Part shown: one piece after another, positions 60,360-64,000 of the stretch | How the letters are laid out: each line of letters opens with the position of its first letter | Position numbering within the stretch: position 1 is the stretch's first letter | From: Burkholderia cenocepacia | Lineage (GTDB): Bacteria; Pseudomonadota; Gammaproteobacteria; Burkholderiales; Burkholderiaceae | DNA: 64,000 nucleotides | Reading direction: 5' to 3' | Assembly: GCF_900446215.1 (NCBI RefSeq) | Contig: NZ_UAQZ01000013.1 | Location: 682,001-746,000, forward strand | The notes under the pieces: model-generated | Databases searched by the model: none | Told to the model about the DNA's origin: nothing | Seen by the model: only the letters and a program-made list of their open reading frames with translations | Position numbers and translations under genes: made by a program

Positions 60360-61543
60360 CACGGTTGCTCCTGCGTGATTGCATGCTCGACCCGCTCGAA
60401 GGCGGACGGCTGCGTGGGTTGGCCGATGCGCCGGTAAAGCGCGACGTACTGGGCGCCCATGTGCGCCCAGCCGAAACGGGTCATCAGTTCGCGGGCCGCG
60501 TCGCCCATCGCGCGACAGGTGTCGCGCGATGCCGCGAGCGCGCCGATCGCCTGCGCGAGCGCGGCGGGATCGTCCGGGTCCTCCAGCACGATCCCGCATT
60601 CGCGCGTGATGATTTCCGCGCCGCCCGCCGTGCGCGCGGTGACGACCGGCAGCCCGGCCGCCATCGCCTCCAGCAGCGACAGGCTCATCGCTTCGTAGCG
60701 CGACGGAAACACATACGCGTCGACCGAGCGCATCAGCGTCGGCATGTTCTTCACGAGACCGAGGAAATGCACGCGCGAATCGATGCCGAGCGCGCGCGCT
60801 TCTTCCGGATACGGGCTGCCGGGCAGATAGCCGGCCACCGCGAGATGCACGTTCGCGGGCAGCTTCGTCAGCGCCTTCAGCACGGTGCCGAGGTTCTTGC
60901 GCGGCGTGCGCAGGTCGCCGACGAACAGCAGCAGGAACGCGTCGTCCGGCAGCTTGAATGCCGCGCGGTCGGCCTGCGCGCCCGCGAACGCGCTGCCGTC
61001 GACGCCGTTGTAGATCACGCTGATCTTGCGGCTGTCGATGCCGAGCCCGGCAATCTCGTCGGCCACCTTCTGCGATACCGCGGTGATCGCGCGCGAACGC
61101 TTGTACGCCCAGCGCTCGAGCACGGTATTCACGCGCGTATAGACGTACTGGTAAGCCGACCACAGCCCCTTGGTGGGCCCGAACGGATAGTACGGACTCT
61201 TGAACCAGCCGCCGTGCACGAAGTGCGCGGTATTCACGTCGGCCTTGATCCACGAGATGAAGCCGTTCACGTGCAGCACGTCGTATTCGCCGCGGTGCGC
61301 GCGCAGCCACGCCGCGCTTTTCAGCGCGAACACCTGCTGCTTGACGAGATTCGACGGCCAGAAGCCGCCGACCTTCACCGGCACCCAGCGCACGCGCGGG
61401 TCGGCCAGCAGCTCGGGCGCGACGTGCGACGCGACCAGCGTGACCTCGTAGTTTTCGGCCAGCGCCGCGCGCGCGATTTCGTAATTGACGCGGCCCTGCC
61501 CGTCGTTATGTCGCACGACGTGCGTGACGATCGCGATTCTCAA
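60359..61543 (-). CDS. Glycosyltransferase family 4
   Basis: 394 residues, GT-B fold with donor-binding motif YEAMSLSLLEAMAAGLPVVTA (E-x7-E). The N-terminus RIAIVTHVVRHNDGQGRVN is a glycine-containing acceptor loop. I place the start at a TTG (61543) because GGAGG precedes it by 6 bases and the TTG overlaps the polymerase stop in TTGA. A longer frame runs antisense-free upstream but overlaps the polymerase coding. It is a coupled member of the cluster. Confidence 0.9.
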   Translation of the reverse strand: MRIAIVTHVVRHNDGQGRVNYEIARAALAENYEVTLVASHVAPELLADPRVRWVPVKVGGFWPSNLVKQQVFALKSAAWLRAHRGEYDVLHVNGFISWIKADVNTAHFVHGGWFKSPYYPFGPTKGLWSAYQYVYTRVNTVLERWAYKRSRAITAVSQKVADEIAGLGIDSRKISVIYNGVDGSAFAGAQADRAAFKLPDDAFLLLFVGDLRTPRKNLGTVLKALTKLPANVHLAVAGYLPGSPYPEEARALGIDSRVHFLGLVKNMPTLMRSVDAYVFPSRYEAMSLSLLEAMAAGLPVVTARTAGGAEIITRECGIVLEDPDDPAALAQAIGALAASRDTCRAMGDAARELMTRFGWAHMGAQYVALYRRIGQPTQPSAFERVEHAITQEQP

Positions 61544-63006
61544 TGGTCGCCTCCCCGTGAACGCGCGGCGGCCAGCAGGCGTTGCGCCTTCTGCCAGTGC
61601 GCCGCGGCAAGTATCGAAAAAATGGCTGTGAACATCAGCAGGCCGCCGGTGCCGATCAGCGAGTTCGTGAACACGAGCATCGCGAAGGTCGACAGGCACA
61701 GGCTCAGGCATGCCGCGACGAATTTGTCCTGGCGCAACTTGAACGCCGCGCGCAGCGTGCGGCCGAACAGCATCACGACGCCGGCGAGATACAGCAGCGT
61801 GCCGGGCCAGCCGAGCACGAACGGCACGTTCATCACGCCGCTGTCGAAGCTGCCGTATTTGCCGAGTTCGCCGCTGTCGCTCGACAGCTTCGTGGACGCG
61901 CCGGTCGCGCCCATCCCTTCGCCGGCGACGTCGGTGAACGCCGTCTGCGCGAAGGTCGCGTAGAACTTGTTGCGGTCGTCGTAGCTGCGGTCGTCCTTCA
62001 GGTTCGTGATCGACTGCAGGCGCGCGCCGAGCCGGTCGGCCACCGGCCCGACGGTCAGCAGCGGCACGCACAGCCCGACCAGCACGACGCCGCTGATCAG
62101 GATCCGCATCCGCACGCGGTTGCTCGATTGCACGAGCTGGATCGCGAGCGCGATCACCCAGCCGCCCCACGTCGAGCGCACGAGACACAGCGCGAACGAT
62201 ACGAAGCCGGCCGCCCCGGCGAACCAGCGGATCTTCTGCGGCGCCGCGAACACGAACACCAGCGCGCCCATGATCGCGAACGCGAACGGGCCGGACGAAT
62301 TCATCGTGCTGAACACGCGCACGCCGTACGGCACCGGCTCGCCCTGCGAGCCCATGTCCGAGCCGATCATCCACAGCACGTCCCACTGCGGCATCACGAA
62401 GTACTGCACGATGCCGTACAGGCCCATCACGAGCATGCCCCACATGAACGTGGACAGCAGCACGTCGCGATACTCGGGATAGTCGCGCGCGTTGACCATG
62501 ATGTGAAAGCCGATCAGCACCGGGTACACCCAGTTCGCGAGATCGTAGGTCGCGGCCATCACGCCGCTCGACACGATCCCGACGAGGTACGCATACGCGA
62601 GCCCGAACAGCATCAGCAGCACCGGGATGCCGCGCCGCTGCGCGAGCACGCGGTAATGCCTGAGCAGCCCCAGGCCGGCGATCATCGTCACCGCGAGCGG
62701 CGCCACCTGGATCAGGCTCGTCGGCGTGAACGCGCCCTTCGACCAGTCGGCCAGGCGACGCACTTCCGGGCTCAGGAACCACACCCACCACATGAAGCCG
62801 ACATAGCGCGCCGGGCTCTTGAAATACAGCCAGATGCCGACCGCGATGGCCAGCACCGGGAACGCGAGCGTCAGCACCTTGCCCTGGTGGATGGCGATCA
62901 GCGCGGCGGTAAACGTCCACAGCCCAGCCTGGCCGGCCCAGTGCTTCGGCTCGGCGAACCAGCTGCGGGCGCGCGACGGCGCACGTTCGGCGGCAATCGT
63001 ACTCAT
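61540..63006 (-). CDS. O-antigen/exopolysaccharide polymerase-like membrane protein (Wzy-type)
   Basis: 488 residues, about 11-12 membrane segments, with a large periplasmic loop between the later segments (around LQSITNLKDDRSYDDRNKF). This is the topology of Wzy polymerases and WaaL ligases; motif-level distinction between them is not possible here. In its context between glycosyltransferases, polymerisation of lipid-linked repeats is the more likely role. Start MSTIAAERAPSRARS at 63006, 10 bases after the previous gene. Confidence 0.85.
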   Translation of the reverse strand: MSTIAAERAPSRARSWFAEPKHWAGQAGLWTFTAALIAIHQGKVLTLAFPVLAIAVGIWLYFKSPARYVGFMWWVWFLSPEVRRLADWSKGAFTPTSLIQVAPLAVTMIAGLGLLRHYRVLAQRRGIPVLLMLFGLAYAYLVGIVSSGVMAATYDLANWVYPVLIGFHIMVNARDYPEYRDVLLSTFMWGMLVMGLYGIVQYFVMPQWDVLWMIGSDMGSQGEPVPYGVRVFSTMNSSGPFAFAIMGALVFVFAAPQKIRWFAGAAGFVSFALCLVRSTWGGWVIALAIQLVQSSNRVRMRILISGVVLVGLCVPLLTVGPVADRLGARLQSITNLKDDRSYDDRNKFYATFAQTAFTDVAGEGMGATGASTKLSSDSGELGKYGSFDSGVMNVPFVLGWPGTLLYLAGVVMLFGRTLRAAFKLRQDKFVAACLSLCLSTFAMLVFTNSLIGTGGLLMFTAIFSILAAAHWQKAQRLLAAARSRGGDH

Positions 63007-63016
63007 CGATCCGCTC

Positions 63017-64000
63017 TCAGCGCGACGACGGACGCGAATCCGCGAGCGGCATCGCGACGCCGGCCGCCGCGGGCGTGCGGCGCCGGCGCAGCATGTCGCG
63101 CGTGATCCGCACGTGCTGCTCGGCGAACGCCTGCGTGGTCAGGTCGCGCTCGCGCAGGCACGCGGCGGCCGCCCGCGCGCAGTCGAGCGCCGCCACCGGA
63201 TCGGCGACGAAGCGATCGGCGGCCTGACGCATCGCCTGCGCGTCGAACGCCGGCACGTAGGCGGCCGTATCGTGCGGGAAGTAGTCGCTCAGGCCGCCCA
63301 CGTCGGACACGATCATCGGCTTGCCGACGGCTGCCGCCTCGAGCATCACCGTGATGCCGGACGCGTGGAAATTCGGCCGCAGCGGCACGACGATCACGTC
63401 GGCCCACGCGTACAGTTCATGCTGCTTCGCGAGCCCCGACGCGGGGCCGATCTTCACGTTCGGCGCATGCCATTCGCGCGGCACGCGGCGGCGCGTCGCG
63501 AGCCGCACGTCGTAGCGCGCGTCGCCGCCGAACGCGGCGAGGAACGTGCGCCAGTCGCGGTCGCGGTCGTTACCGATCGCCGCGATCCGCAATGGCCGGT
63601 TCGGCGTCCATTGCTGCGGCTCGACCGGCGGGAAATCCTGCGTGTTCAGCCCGTAGTAGACGAACTCGGCGTCGCGTCCGAGATAGCGGCGGCACAGGTC
63701 GGCGTTGTCGCGGGCGAGCGTGGTCAGCGCGTCGGCGCGCGCGATCAGCTTGCGGTACAGCCAGCGGCGCGGGCCGCCGAAGCTGCCCCACTTGTCGAAC
63801 AGCCACACGCTCTGCGCGAGCAGCAGCGGGCGCTTGCCCTGCTCACCGGCGAGCTTCAGGATCAACGCGGCAGCCAGATGCTCCTGCTCGGTATGCGTCC
63901 AGATCACGTCGGTATCGAGCAACGCCGCGCGATTGCGCCACGCATGCACGACGTCGAAGCCGAGCGCCGCCTTCAGCGCGCGGCGCGCGACGCTCACGAC
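63017..64000 (-). CDS. Glycosyltransferase family 4, partial (5' end outside window)
   Basis: The frame is open to the right edge, so the start is unknown; about 327 residues are visible. The donor-binding region HASGITVMLEAAAVGKPMIVSDVGG is complete, and the central WHAPNVKIGPASG resembles family 4 linker sequence. Upstream genes of the cluster lie beyond the window. It is 10 bases before the polymerase gene. Confidence 0.85.
   Translation of the reverse strand, partial: VVSVARRALKAALGFDVVHAWRNRAALLDTDVIWTHTEQEHLAAALILKLAGEQGKRPLLLAQSVWLFDKWGSFGGPRRWLYRKLIARADALTTLARDNADLCRRYLGRDAEFVYYGLNTQDFPPVEPQQWTPNRPLRIAAIGNDRDRDWRTFLAAFGGDARYDVRLATRRRVPREWHAPNVKIGPASGLAKQHELYAWADVIVVPLRPNFHASGITVMLEAAAVGKPMIVSDVGGLSDYFPHDTAAYVPAFDAQAMRQAADRFVADPVAALDCARAAAACLRERDLTTQAFAEQHVRITRDMLRRRRTPAAAGVAMPLADSRPSSR

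Noticed and set aside
1..64000. Search for CRISPR arrays, insertion sequences, integrases, phage genes and rRNA
   Set aside because: No regular spaced repeats, transposase or integrase motifs, or rRNA sequence were seen in either strand.

Overview
The window is GC-rich, gene-dense bacterial chromosomal DNA. It most likely comes from the primary chromosome of a Burkholderia species, probably of the B. cepacia complex. Protein sequences and gene order point there: rpsU-yqeY-dnaG-rpoD, dxs-ispA-xseB, polA with DUF2782 and thrB nearby, plus beta-proteobacterial families such as DUF3563, a BPSS1780-type membrane protein and a PXPV-repeat protein. This assignment is inference from family resemblance, not a database search. 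I see no insertion sequence, prophage, integrase, CRISPR array or rRNA; there is one tRNA.

Layout. 1-2.2 kb: the 3' end of a MocR-type regulator and a PLD/cardiolipin-synthase-like lipoprotein. 2.4-8.0 kb: the macromolecular synthesis cluster read leftwards (rpsU, yqeY, dnaG, rpoD), followed by a CAU-anticodon tRNA. 8.1-11.4 kb: a HI0933-type flavoprotein, tsaD and folE2. 11.5-14.7 kb: the isoprenoid operon xseB-ispA-dxs. 15-19.7 kb: a stand-alone Rieske oxygenase, sseA, a Tat-exported dienelactone hydrolase and NDH-2. 19.9-29.4 kb: polA back-to-back with a LOG-family gene, a PXPV protein, amn, DUF2782, thrB, a membrane protein and ohrR-ohr.

29.5-37.4 kb: DUF3563 under a striking palindrome, a PHB-depolymerase-like esterase, a PAP2 phosphatase, the molybdate system modABC with convergent modE, a CYTH/CHAD protein and a tautomerase. 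37.5-49.4 kb: LysR, an EamA exporter, a degenerate histidine kinase, a CNNM/CBS membrane protein, a TenI-like protein, a TreZ-like protein lacking catalytic acids, a methyltransferase, a GST, DUF1345, a PPP phosphatase, a RES/Xre toxin-antitoxin pair and an orphan amino-acid binding protein. A 1.06-kb stretch follows in which I find no convincing gene.

50.5-64 kb: GtrA, a VpsR-like sigma-54 activator, a PF10118-type hydrolase, FKBP, AraC, two MFS exporters around an HxlR regulator, and the end of an exopolysaccharide cluster (three glycosyltransferases and a Wzy-like polymerase) running off the right edge.

Most of the window is core housekeeping. The parts most worth a second look are: the DUF3563 promoter palindrome; the polA/LOG start codons one base apart; the RES/Xre operator half-sites; the TreZ-like protein and the kinase that keep their folds but lose catalytic motifs; the 122-residue basic N-terminal extension of RpoD; and the predicted ModE, OhrR, HxlR and LysR operators.
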